Shown: positions 33,675 through 41,440 of the stretch, piece after piece
Layout: every line of letters starts with the position of its first letter
Numbering within the stretch: position 1 is the first letter of the stretch
Assembly: GCA_047501485.1 (NCBI GenBank)
Contig: JAZDRN010000008.1
Location: 72,435-136,434, forward strand
DNA from: Ancrocorticia sp047501485
Lineage (GTDB): Bacteria > Actinomycetota > Actinomycetes > Actinomycetales > Actinomycetaceae
DNA: 64,000 nt
Direction: 5' to 3'
The notes under the pieces: generated by a model
Told to the model about the DNA's origin: nothing
Seen by the model: only the letters and a program-made list of their open reading frames with translations
Database searches by the model: none
Translations under genes and position numbers: made by a program

Positions 33675-34862
33675 CTACGAAGAGGTGCGCGCCCCGAAGG
33701 ACGGCGTGGCACCCCTCGGAGGCCTCCAGAAAGGCGAACCCGGAAAGTGGGCGAAGCGACGAACGGCACCCAGCCGATCACTCGCCGCCGTTCGCCATGC
33801 GCCCACCGGCAGTGGACGGTGGTCTCCCGCGACTACAGCGACTACTCGGGCAATTGCGCGGGAAGCGCTCGGCGGATCGTAGAACGGGAATAGCTGCGCG
33901 CAATCGTCTTGGAACGGTGGCTTGGTCTTGATGAAGCCAACGAGCACCATGATGATGAACCCGGCGAGGAGGGAATCGGCAAGGGCAAGCACGATGTTCG
34001 ACATGCCCACTGACAGGCTCAACGGAATGCCGAGCGAATTGAGCCTCTGGAAGACAACATCCCCGGCGTGACCGGTGCCGCCACCGAACACGGCAAGAAG
34101 AATGGGCACCGCGACGATGGAATGCGAAATTCCCGCAAACACGTTGAGTCGGAAGTACTTGCCGAGCGTTTGAGTCATTCGGAAGCGGTGCGCCCCATAA
34201 CCCCACACGAGCGCCAAGGCTGCGCTTTGAAGAGCGAAGGGCAGCGCCATTGCCCCGTGAACTGTGTAGCCAAGAAGGTTCGTGCTAACCCCCACGGCAA
34301 CGCCCCACCACGGTCCGAGGACGATTGCGGCAAGCCCGGTCCCGATTGCGTCCAGGTACAGCGACAGCTTGAAGAACTCCACAGCGCAGTATCCCGTGAA
34401 GTTGATACCCAGGCACGCCACCGCCAGAAGGATGCGGGCGAGGGTGGCGTGGTGCACCCACCACCCGGCACGTGGCGCCGTCGGCACCGTCGCCAGAGGC
34501 TCGTCCGTGTTCGGGGCGGGCGGTTCGGCCGTTCGGGCGTGTTCGGATTCGCGGCGCGCGAGGATGCACCGCCGCTCCCACTGGGCGACCTCCCCCTCGT
34601 CTGCCCCGAGCGCGCGGGCAATCTCTCCGACGAGTTCAGCGTTGATGCGTGATCGTCCCGTACGGAAGGCGTCGTAGATGGTCGTTCGCGCAGGTCGCGC
34701 GGCTGCTGGTGCCACGCCGCCCGCTTCGCGGTGCTTGGCGATGCGGCGGACGATCTCCGCGTAGGAGACCTCGCCCGCGTCGAGGCGGAGCTGTCGCAGG
34801 TCCTCTGCGATCTGATCGAAGGAGCCTCCGGCTCCCCGCTCTTCGGGTTCCTGTTCGGGCAT
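33675..34862 (-). CDS. HTH (XRE-type) domain fused to an ECF S-component-like membrane domain
   Basis: Residues ~10-105 look like the helix-turn-helix domain of actinobacterial XRE-type regulators (FDQIAEDLRQLRLDAGEVSYAEIVRRI, TIYDAFRTGRSRINAELVGEIARALGADEGEVAQWERRC). After a linker, ~135-330 holds five to six hydrophobic helices with GPWWGVAVGVSTNLLGY and LSVGMSNIVLALADSLLAGFIIM, resembling vitamin-binding S components of ECF transporters. The last ~65 residues are hydrophilic, Arg/Pro-rich and may be a replaced C-terminus. Start 34862 has GAGG six bases upstream; a start at 34889 is less likely. A membrane-bound regulator sensing a small ligand is inference. Confidence 0.65.
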   Translation of the reverse strand: MPEQEPEERGAGGSFDQIAEDLRQLRLDAGEVSYAEIVRRIAKHREAGGVAPAAARPARTTIYDAFRTGRSRINAELVGEIARALGADEGEVAQWERRCILARRESEHARTAEPPAPNTDEPLATVPTAPRAGWWVHHATLARILLAVACLGINFTGYCAVEFFKLSLYLDAIGTGLAAIVLGPWWGVAVGVSTNLLGYTVHGAMALPFALQSAALALVWGYGAHRFRMTQTLGKYFRLNVFAGISHSIVAVPILLAVFGGGTGHAGDVVFQRLNSLGIPLSLSVGMSNIVLALADSLLAGFIIMVLVGFIKTKPPFQDDCAQLFPFYDPPSASRAIARVVAVVAGDHRPLPVGAWRTAASDRLGAVRRFAHFPGSPFWRPPRGATPSFGARTSS

Positions 34863-34943
34863 CCTCAACCTCACTCCCACAGCCCACATCGACAGGCACG
34901 ATTGTATCCGCGGTGCAGACGATCCTCGAACAGGTGGCTCGTT

Positions 34944-34970
34944 GTTCGGACTGTTCGGGAAGCTGTTCGG
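34944..34970. promoter_or_regulatory. Three direct GTTCGG repeats upstream of the HTH-membrane gene
   Basis: GTTCGG at 34944-34949, 34953-34958 and 34965-34970 in the divergent region between the HTH-membrane gene and the lipoprotein string. CTGTTC there also pairs with GAACAG at 34929. Candidate operator; unproven. The rest of 34863-35148 shows nothing else clear. Confidence 0.3.
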
Positions 34971-35148
34971 GCTCAGTCGGGTTCCGGCCAGGGCCCGCGT
35001 GCGGAGCGCATCGTGTCACCGGCCCCGCATAGCGTTGTGAAGCAGGAGGTGACGCCGATCGCGTCGCCGTTCCATCGACTTTCTGCGGCGTGTTCAATTG
35101 TGCAATGCCTTTGCCGGACGCGCCCCATTCACGAGGAAAGGCAACGCA

Positions 35149-35835
35149 TTGATTCGATCATCCCGACCGCTTGCAGTAATCGCCGCACTCGGCCTCGCCT
35201 TGGGGCTCTCCGCATGTGGCGGTGATTCGGAAGAGGCCAGCGCCGAATCGCCGTCGTCCGAAAACCCGTCCGAATCGCCGTCGTCCGAAAACCCGGACAA
35301 TCAAGCCAGTGCATCGCCGGAGAATGAAGAGGCGATGGGCAGCGCGGGAGAGAACGAAGACAGCTCTGAAGATTCCGACTGCGACGACGTGAAGAGCGGT
35401 TGCTACTACTTGGCGCATGTGGATCCCGACGACGCCGACATCTACATGTACCAGTACGAGGACAAGGCGGATAGCTTCTGCGTCAGTGCACTGGGCGGCA
35501 TCAAGAACTTCGCGGAGCGCTTCGGCTTGGATGAATCGCTGGTGGAGGCCGATGACTGGCAGGCGTCGTTCGAGCACACCGGCGACTTTCAGCAGATAAC
35601 GATTACCTGCACGCTCCCGGTTGGCGAGATCGAGCACGAGGTCACGTTCGTGGAGCCGGAGCCCGACCCGCGATCCCAAGATTTCGCGGTGTACGACGAC
35701 GCCAGCAAGACGCACATCTTCTTCATGACGATGTCGCACGGAGCGAGCATCGGGAACACGGAGAAGATCGACGGCGCAGCGGTGCAAGCCTTCCTTGGGG
35801 AGGAAGTCATGCCCAAGGTGAACAACACGAAGTGA
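35149..35835 (+). CDS. Lipoprotein of unknown function (1 of a string)
   Basis: TTG 35149 with GAGGAAAGG seven bases upstream gives a classical lipoprotein signal (LAVIAALGLALGLSAC, lipobox LSAC). A Ser/Pro/Glu spacer with a duplicated SPSSENPSE unit follows, then a ~150-residue domain (CYYLAHVDPDDADIYMYQYEDKADSFCVSALGG...) with three or four cysteines that may form disulfides. No family recognised. 228 residues. Eight nt before the next lipoprotein gene, so they are probably one operon. Confidence 0.7.
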   Translation: MIRSSRPLAVIAALGLALGLSACGGDSEEASAESPSSENPSESPSSENPDNQASASPENEEAMGSAGENEDSSEDSDCDDVKSGCYYLAHVDPDDADIYMYQYEDKADSFCVSALGGIKNFAERFGLDESLVEADDWQASFEHTGDFQQITITCTLPVGEIEHEVTFVEPEPDPRSQDFAVYDDASKTHIFFMTMSHGASIGNTEKIDGAAVQAFLGEEVMPKVNNTK

Positions 35836-35843
35836 GGGATGGC

Positions 35844-36902
35844 ATGTTGAAGAAGCGAACAACGGCCATCGTTGCCCTTGTGGGCATGGCTTTCACGTTC
35901 TCAGCGTGCAGCGGCAGTTCAAAGACGCCCACCGAGGTCATCAAGGAATACGCCGCTGCCCTCAACAAGGGTGACTTCGAAACCGCTCTCGCGCTCGTCG
36001 CTGACCCCGGAGATGTGACCGCCGACGACATCGCGAAGCTCGACGGCATCGACATCCCCGAGCCGAAGGCCGTCAGCACCGAGTTCGGCGACGATGAGGA
36101 GTCACTCGATCTCACCTACGAGGTGGGAGGTTTCCAGGGTCCATACGGGTTCACCAAGGAAGACGGCGAGTGGAAGCTCCGAAATGCTGAGTTCATCGGA
36201 ACGGTAGAAACCGCAGATGACACGTTCACCGAGAGTCTCACAGATGCCGGTGCGACAGTTACTCTCGGAAGCGCCGAATATCCGGCCGACAAATCGCACG
36301 TCGTGATGGTGGGCGAGGAGGAGGCGCTACCGATTACGGTCGACCTCCCCGAGAGTGATTTGTGGGCGGCATCGTCCTGGGAGGGTGAATTGAGATTCGG
36401 AAACCACAAATCTCTCAGCATGACCTATGACCCCGGAACGAGGTTCGTTGAGATGAGCGACAACCTGTATGAACGGGTTGCCCAGGATTCGATGAACGTG
36501 ACTGGTGAGGTCATTCACGACGTGCCGCACAACGCCGTCGACCTAACTCTTGACGTGAGTGACGTTGAAGTGGGGCAGAAGTCGGAGTGCACCGAATTCG
36601 ACATCGCGGAATACTTCGCCGAAAATTCCACTCAGCTATTGTGCCAAGCAACGATCACCGGAACGGCCGAAGCGGACAGTGAGGGCATGGGCGAGGGCTC
36701 CATCTGGGATATGCGCAGTAATGAGTCCGAGGCGGCCGACGAGGCCTTGATCTTGAATGGGCCCATCAAAGCAGGTGAGAAGTTCCGAGGCACTGGAAAC
36801 GACGATGACCCAATCCTCAAGGTATCTATCGAGAAAGAGGAAGTTTCACTTGGAGTCGAGTTCCGAGATACCGCGCTTGGCTCGTGGGAGAAGATCCGAT
36901 GA
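35844..36902 (+). CDS. Lipoprotein with NTF2-like N-terminal region (2 of a string)
   Basis: Lipobox FSAC in AIVALVGMAFTFSACSGS. Residues ~25-105 (KTPTEVIKEYAAALNKGDFETALALVADP ... LRNAEFIGTV) resemble the small NTF2/SnoaL-like domains found in secreted Gram-positive proteins. The remaining ~240 residues are beta-rich, ending FRDTALGSWEKIR. ATG 35844 has GAGGG upstream. A degenerate fragment of a paralogue's C-terminus lies 2.6 kb downstream (39501-39640). Overlaps the next gene start (ATGA). Confidence 0.7.
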   Translation: MLKKRTTAIVALVGMAFTFSACSGSSKTPTEVIKEYAAALNKGDFETALALVADPGDVTADDIAKLDGIDIPEPKAVSTEFGDDEESLDLTYEVGGFQGPYGFTKEDGEWKLRNAEFIGTVETADDTFTESLTDAGATVTLGSAEYPADKSHVVMVGEEEALPITVDLPESDLWAASSWEGELRFGNHKSLSMTYDPGTRFVEMSDNLYERVAQDSMNVTGEVIHDVPHNAVDLTLDVSDVEVGQKSECTEFDIAEYFAENSTQLLCQATITGTAEADSEGMGEGSIWDMRSNESEAADEALILNGPIKAGEKFRGTGNDDDPILKVSIEKEEVSLGVEFRDTALGSWEKIR

Positions 36903-38107
36903 GGCCGCACCAGCTCGCGGAGCTCCTCGGCGCAACTGCCCTTATGCTCTCGCTCGCGGCTTGCGGTGGCGGCGCCCAGCCTCCAGCGGAAGACCCGCCC
37001 ACGGCAGCCACCGCGACGCCGGACGATTTCAAGCCCGTGCTGGATTTAGAAGACGAGACGGTGAAGTTCGAGGACGAGCAGGCTCCCGTGTCCGTGGACG
37101 CACAGGTCCCCGTGGTGAGCGGGGTGGAGCAGGGGCATGCGGACGCCTTCACCAACGGCTTCAAGGACGGCCTCACCGAACGGCTCGGCGACCTCTCCCA
37201 ACAGTCAGCCGAGGAGCAGGGCACATGCACCGGTGATGGTGAGCAGTGCGAACCATACGCGGCCTTCGAACTCGCACAGGCGCAGATCTACGGCGAATAC
37301 GCCACCATCTCCTACGAGTTGACGGTGGCTCCCAACCGCACAGCTGCGCGAGCCAGCGTCTTCGCGGAGTCGCTGACCATGAACATGCGTACCGGCGAAA
37401 TTGCTGAACCCTCTGAGTTCATCGATCTGGACGCGCCCGACCTACCCGACGCCATCACCGAATCGGGAGAGTGCACACAGGACTACTCCGCCTCAGCCGA
37501 CGACAGCAACCGAGTGGACGCCTTCAGCCCCACGGACGATGGCATGTACCTGAGCTGGGATAAGGGCACGTTCTCGGACACCGCCTGCGGTGTGGGCAAG
37601 GTGACGCTGCCCTGGGACGAGTTCGGCATCGACCAGCAGCCCAAGGATGGCGACGACGACCAGCAGCCCAAGGATGATGGTAACGACGAGCCCACCACGG
37701 AGGGCGCCGGTTCAGCGTGCGCCGGTAGCCCGGAGCTTCCCGAAGGCGTGGACGAGCGCGTGTGCGAGGAGGGCGGCAAGGGCGCGAAAGAACTCACGGC
37801 GGTCAGCGGTGACAGGGCCGAGATCGCCACGCCTTCCGAGAACATCATGTGCGAAATCGGTCGAGGCAGCGTCGAGTGCCTGATGGTCGAGCCGGAGACG
37901 CGGGTGGAGTTGCCCAGCGAGGGCAAGGCAAGGATGACGCAAGGGAGCAGGCCCATCACGACCTGGGACCGCGAAACGCTCGACTACGGCGAGGTCGGCT
38001 CCTTCACCGCCATCACCTGCATCAGTCAGGAGGTAGGGCTGTCGTGCTGGAACATCGAGACCAAACACGGTCTGTTCCTCTCCCGCGAAGAGGTGGTCCT
38101 GTGGTGA
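36899..38107 (+). CDS. Lipoprotein, DUF3298/RsiV-like plus secreted C-terminal domain (3 of a string)
   Basis: Lipobox LAAC after MRPHQLAELLGATALMLS. Residues ~60-240 (VPVVSGVEQGHADAFTNGFKDGL, YATISYELTVAPNRTAARASVFAESLTMNMRTGEIAEPSEFI, GMYLSWDKGTFSDTACGVGKVTLPW) look like an RsiV/DUF3298-type domain. A repeated DQQPKDG linker follows. The C-terminal ~100 residues (TPSENIMCEIGRGSVECL ... SCWNIETKHGLFLSREEVVLW) resemble the Cys-rich secreted domain of actinobacterial proteins with an S-P-S-G-N-I-x-C motif. 402 residues. ATGA overlap with the preceding gene. Confidence 0.68.
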   Translation: MRPHQLAELLGATALMLSLAACGGGAQPPAEDPPTAATATPDDFKPVLDLEDETVKFEDEQAPVSVDAQVPVVSGVEQGHADAFTNGFKDGLTERLGDLSQQSAEEQGTCTGDGEQCEPYAAFELAQAQIYGEYATISYELTVAPNRTAARASVFAESLTMNMRTGEIAEPSEFIDLDAPDLPDAITESGECTQDYSASADDSNRVDAFSPTDDGMYLSWDKGTFSDTACGVGKVTLPWDEFGIDQQPKDGDDDQQPKDDGNDEPTTEGAGSACAGSPELPEGVDERVCEEGGKGAKELTAVSGDRAEIATPSENIMCEIGRGSVECLMVEPETRVELPSEGKARMTQGSRPITTWDRETLDYGEVGSFTAITCISQEVGLSCWNIETKHGLFLSREEVVLW

Positions 38108-38247
38108 GAGCCAGCTAGGAAGTGGCGGAACGATCACGAGCGCCGCGCCCTCACTTACGGTCGTCGGGGGCGATCGCCGAAACAACCCCGCCCGCCCGCT
38201 CAGCGCAGCTAGACTGGTTGGACCGTCGCTGATTGTTGGAGGCCCGG

Positions 38248-39459
38248 ATGAGCAGTGTTGCACGTCGTCGAACATGCACGAGGGTAGGTGCTCTTGCGTT
38301 TGCCGCAGTGCTAGTGATGTCCGGCTGTTCGGAGCCTGAAGACACCTCCCGCGTGGACGCAGTCGGTCCCGCGGGCGCATGGCTTGTGGACGACTACGCG
38401 TCCGGGCAGGTCGCGGCGTGGGAAGTCCCGGGAGTCTATTGCGGAACGAGTTCGGATGGAAGTGTCTCTGTCTACTATCAGAGCACGAAGGATAGCTCGC
38501 GGACCGTCGCGGTCGAGGGATTCTCCGACTCGGTCATATGGTCGCACGATGATCTTGTGTGCAGCCGGAACACGATGCGGGGCGACGTGCTCCTAGCCCA
38601 TGGGTCCACCCCCAAAGGGACCGAGACCCTTGAGGTCCGTCGCATCGATGCCTTGACAGGCGACGTGTTGAGTGCGGCCGATATCGCGGTGGAGGAGCCC
38701 CAACCCGGTGTCACGGTAACCCCCGGCGACGGGGAGGAGACCTCCTACGTCTCGGTTCGCCACAACCTCGGCGTCAGCATGGTGGCGATGAACGACGACG
38801 GATTGCTCTGGCAGAGCGACCTGCCTTCGGAGATATTGGATCACGTCAACTCCACAAAGCGAATGCCGAACTGCCCGCTGATCGGGGAACACCTCGTCTG
38901 CGTCAGCGCGGACGGCTATGCGTCCGTGATGCTCGAAGCTGAGACAGGGAGCATCACTCACGAGCTGAGCGAGTGGGAATTCCCCGTGTACCAAGTTGCG
39001 GAGGGGCTTCTGGTGCCGCAGCAGAACACCTCTGGTGAAGCGAAAGTCATCGGTTTCGATGGCGAAGAGATCGAGACCATCGACATCGATATTGAACAGT
39101 CTCCGTACCCACTTCCACACAGCGGCGTCCATGTTCCTGCGAGCCAGCTCGATCGGAATCCCGGGCTCATCGCACAGGACGGTGCGATTGTCGGAAGCCA
39201 GCATCTGTCGTACTTCCAATTCGGTGGCGAATCGATGTTGCCAATACCGGGCTACGAGATTGGAATCACCGCGCCGGGAGATGTGGTCTACTTTCTCGAA
39301 TACGGCCCGCAGACACTCAAGGCATACAACTCTCAGGGAGAAGTGCTCGCCGACTATTCGCTGTCCGCACAGGTGGACCGGCTTCAGGTGTACAACGGCT
39401 ATCTCGTGAGTACGGGCGAATTCGCCGCCGATGTGGTGTACGTGCCGACAAGTGACTAG
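38248..39459 (+). CDS. Lipoprotein with probable PQQ/WD-like beta-propeller
   Basis: GGAGG five bases before ATG 38248. Signal with lipobox MSGC. The ~380-residue mature part has repeated strand patterns such as TLEVRRIDALTGDVLSAADIAV, GLLWQSDLP and GYASVMLEAETGSITHELSEWEFPVYQVAEGLLVP. These are typical of quinoprotein-like propellers in actinobacterial lipoproteins. Binding or scaffolding function is unknown. Separated by 140 nt from the lipoprotein string. Confidence 0.65.
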   Translation: MSSVARRRTCTRVGALAFAAVLVMSGCSEPEDTSRVDAVGPAGAWLVDDYASGQVAAWEVPGVYCGTSSDGSVSVYYQSTKDSSRTVAVEGFSDSVIWSHDDLVCSRNTMRGDVLLAHGSTPKGTETLEVRRIDALTGDVLSAADIAVEEPQPGVTVTPGDGEETSYVSVRHNLGVSMVAMNDDGLLWQSDLPSEILDHVNSTKRMPNCPLIGEHLVCVSADGYASVMLEAETGSITHELSEWEFPVYQVAEGLLVPQQNTSGEAKVIGFDGEEIETIDIDIEQSPYPLPHSGVHVPASQLDRNPGLIAQDGAIVGSQHLSYFQFGGESMLPIPGYEIGITAPGDVVYFLEYGPQTLKAYNSQGEVLADYSLSAQVDRLQVYNGYLVSTGEFAADVVYVPTSD

Positions 39460-39500
39460 CGCTGACCGAAGAACGGCTAATACCGACCGAAGAACGAATT

Positions 39501-39640
39501 CTGAATTGGTCGCTTAAGGTGGGTGAGGGACTCCATGACATCGGGGACGACGACGATCCGCTCCTCGAGGTTTCGATCGAGAACGGGAGATCTCGCTGGC
39601 GCTCGTGTTCCGCGATACTGCCACTTCAGTGTGGTGTAGG
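39501..39640 (+). pseudogene. Degenerate C-terminal fragment of a lipoprotein-2 paralogue
   Basis: The frame from 39501 reads LNWSLKVGEGLHDIGDDDDPLLEVSIENG, then after a one-base deletion near 39590 reads ISLALVFRDTATSVW. Lipoprotein 2 ends GPIKAGEKFRGTGNDDDPILKVSIEKEEVSLGVEFRDTALGSW, so the two align along their whole length. Only this tail remains; a former duplicate gene was lost here. Confidence 0.65.
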
Positions 39641-39670
39641 GGATTGGCTGAGGACGGAACGGTCGAAGAA

Positions 39671-40417
39671 TCAGTAGCCGACCGCAGTCACACCATATTC
39701 GGCTTCTCCCTGAGAGAACCCTTCGAACATTAGTTGCTCGATAAGCCCTGCTCGTGAGAAGGCCATGAAATCGAGGTACTCCTGGGATTTTTTGGCGGCT
39801 TGCTCATTCCAGTCCACGTCGATGTGGTCCACCGCGAACGTGGCATCTTCAGTGCTGTATCCTTCAAACTCCAGCTGATCGATCAGACCGCTGCGTGAAA
39901 ACGCGATAAAGCTGAGATAGTCTCCAGCCTGCTTCACAGCGTTCGATTGCGAGAGCGTCATCTCCGGTTGGCTGTTCGCTGCTTCCTCTGCGGCTTTTTT
40001 CGCGGCCTCTTCTTCAGCTTTCCGAGCCGCTTCTTCCTCGGCTTTCTTGGTTGCTTCCTCTTCGGCTTGGCGTGCGGCCTCCTCTTCTGCCTTTTCACTT
40101 GCTTCCGCTTCTGCTGCGATAAGCGCTTCATCAGTGGTCTGCGTAGCCTCAGCGGTTGCGACGGTTGCTGCGGTCGTGGGCGTGGCAGTGGTGCTGTCGC
40201 CATCACCTCCGCCGAGGGCCGAACCGACTCCACCGATCACAAGAACGACGCCCACCCAGAACCACCACCTATTATATAAGGGCTTTTTCGGTTCAACATT
40301 TGGTTGGACAGGGTTTGGGTAGGTGTTCTGTGGATATTCCTCTGATGGTGGAGGTGCTGTTTGGCCAGCCGAATATCCTTGTGCATATGGACCGTGTGGA
40401 TTGGTGAGATCGCTCAT
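39671..40417 (-). CDS. Membrane protein with two Ltp-family domains
   Basis: Cytoplasmic Pro/Gln-rich N-terminus (~1-48), TM helix WFWVGVVLVIGGVGSAL (~50-68), an Ala/Glu/Lys coiled coil (~100-150) with repeated EEEAARKAEEEA units, and two ~45-residue domains at the C-terminus. The domains are QAGDYLSFIAFSRSGLIDQLEFEGYSTEDATFAVDH and SQEYLDFMAFSRAGLIEQLMFEGFSQGEAEYGV. These match the Lipoprotein_Ltp repeat (PF07553), best known from Ltp of Streptococcus phage TP-J34, which blocks DNA entry of other phages. Here the anchor is a TM helix rather than a lipobox. Confidence 0.78.
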   Translation of the reverse strand: MSDLTNPHGPYAQGYSAGQTAPPPSEEYPQNTYPNPVQPNVEPKKPLYNRWWFWVGVVLVIGGVGSALGGGDGDSTTATPTTAATVATAEATQTTDEALIAAEAEASEKAEEEAARQAEEEATKKAEEEAARKAEEEAAKKAAEEAANSQPEMTLSQSNAVKQAGDYLSFIAFSRSGLIDQLEFEGYSTEDATFAVDHIDVDWNEQAAKKSQEYLDFMAFSRAGLIEQLMFEGFSQGEAEYGVTAVGY

Positions 40418-40549
40418 TCCCGCATCTTATCCGAAGCCATACTCGGATTTGGGGCAGTTCACCATAACAATCTCGTAACTATAGATCGAAGCGGGCCTTT
40501 TCGAGAGCTATCGGTCCGTGAGCCAGGCCCGTCCCTCCTAACAAAGTGG

Positions 40550-40585
40550 ATCGGGTGCCGTCCCCGGAGGGATGCGGCACCCGAT
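40550..40585 (-). terminator. Hairpin downstream of the pfpI-type gene
   Basis: Perfect 11-bp arms ATCGGGTGCCG (40550-40560) and CGGCACCCGAT (40575-40585), 14-nt loop, 65 nt past the minus-strand stop at 40650. Confidence 0.6.
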
Positions 40586-40649
40586 ACGCGTCAACGCCAA
40601 AGAACGATCACGTCCTCTGGGCCGCCCGCCGTGCTCCATATCCGCCCGG

Positions 40650-41183
40650 TCAGCTCAGAGCGTCGGCGATCGCCTTGTTGAAAGCGTCCAGATCGCCCGG
40701 GTTGCGCGAGGTGATGAGATTGCCATCGACCACGACCTCGGCGTCGGTCCATTCGGCTCCCGCGTTCACGAGGTCGGTCTTCGTGGAGATGTAGGAGGTC
40801 AGCTTCTTTCCCTTGGCCAAGCCGGTCTCGGCAAGAATCCACGGGGCGTGGCAGATTGCGGCCACGGGCTTGCCTGCGGCGAAGAACTCCTTGACGATCC
40901 TGACCGCGTCCTCGTCGAGGCGCAAGGCATCGGCGTTCAGCGTTCCTCCTGGAAGCACGAGCGCATCGTAATCCTCGGCCTTGGCCTGCGAGGCAGGGAC
41001 GTCGACCTTGAATTCATCGGCATGCTCCCAGTCGTTCTTCATCGCCTGCAAAGTATCGCCGGCGGGCGAGACGAGGACTGTCGTGGCGCCGGCGTCGTCG
41101 AGAGCGGCGCGGGGGCTGGTGAGTTCGACCTGTTCGACTCCGCGGGTGAGGAGAAAGGCGATTTTCTTGTCTGAGATTGCCAT
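40650..41183 (-). CDS. DJ-1/PfpI-family protein (type 1 glutamine amidotransferase-like)
   Basis: 177 residues, one DJ-1/PfpI domain. KKIAFLLTRGVEQVELTSPRAALDDAGATTVLVSP carries the conserved Glu, DYDALVLPGG the next strand, and AICHAPWILAETGLAKGKKLTSY the nucleophile elbow with the catalytic Cys followed by His. Members are stress proteins proposed as deglycases or proteases. AAGGAG lies well spaced before ATG 41183. Confidence 0.88.
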   Translation of the reverse strand: MAISDKKIAFLLTRGVEQVELTSPRAALDDAGATTVLVSPAGDTLQAMKNDWEHADEFKVDVPASQAKAEDYDALVLPGGTLNADALRLDEDAVRIVKEFFAAGKPVAAICHAPWILAETGLAKGKKLTSYISTKTDLVNAGAEWTDAEVVVDGNLITSRNPGDLDAFNKAIADALS

Positions 41184-41330
41184 GGTACTGCTCCTTGGTT
41201 GTTGAGCTTATCGACCGTTGCTCGCGCGACCGTAATCGTGTTCGAGCGGTCACTGCATCTTCCACGCTAGCGAGACCGATGGGTGCAGGACAAGGCTTCT
41301 CCCTCCGAATACGCCGTGCGTGTAATCCAA

Positions 41331-41346
41331 CGCGTACGCTCCGCCT
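41331..41346. repeat. 16-bp direct repeat upstream of the MMPL gene
   Basis: CGCGTACGCTCCGCCT, identical to 43765-43780 just downstream of the MMPL gene. The rest of 41184-41440 shows no gene. Confidence 0.55.
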
Positions 41347-41440
41347 CCCGCCCTCATCGACCCCGCCCGTGTTGCGTGCCCTCATCCCGCCCGGCCCGAT
41401 GTGGCGGTATTGGTAGCATGTGCGAAAGAAAGGCACCGCC

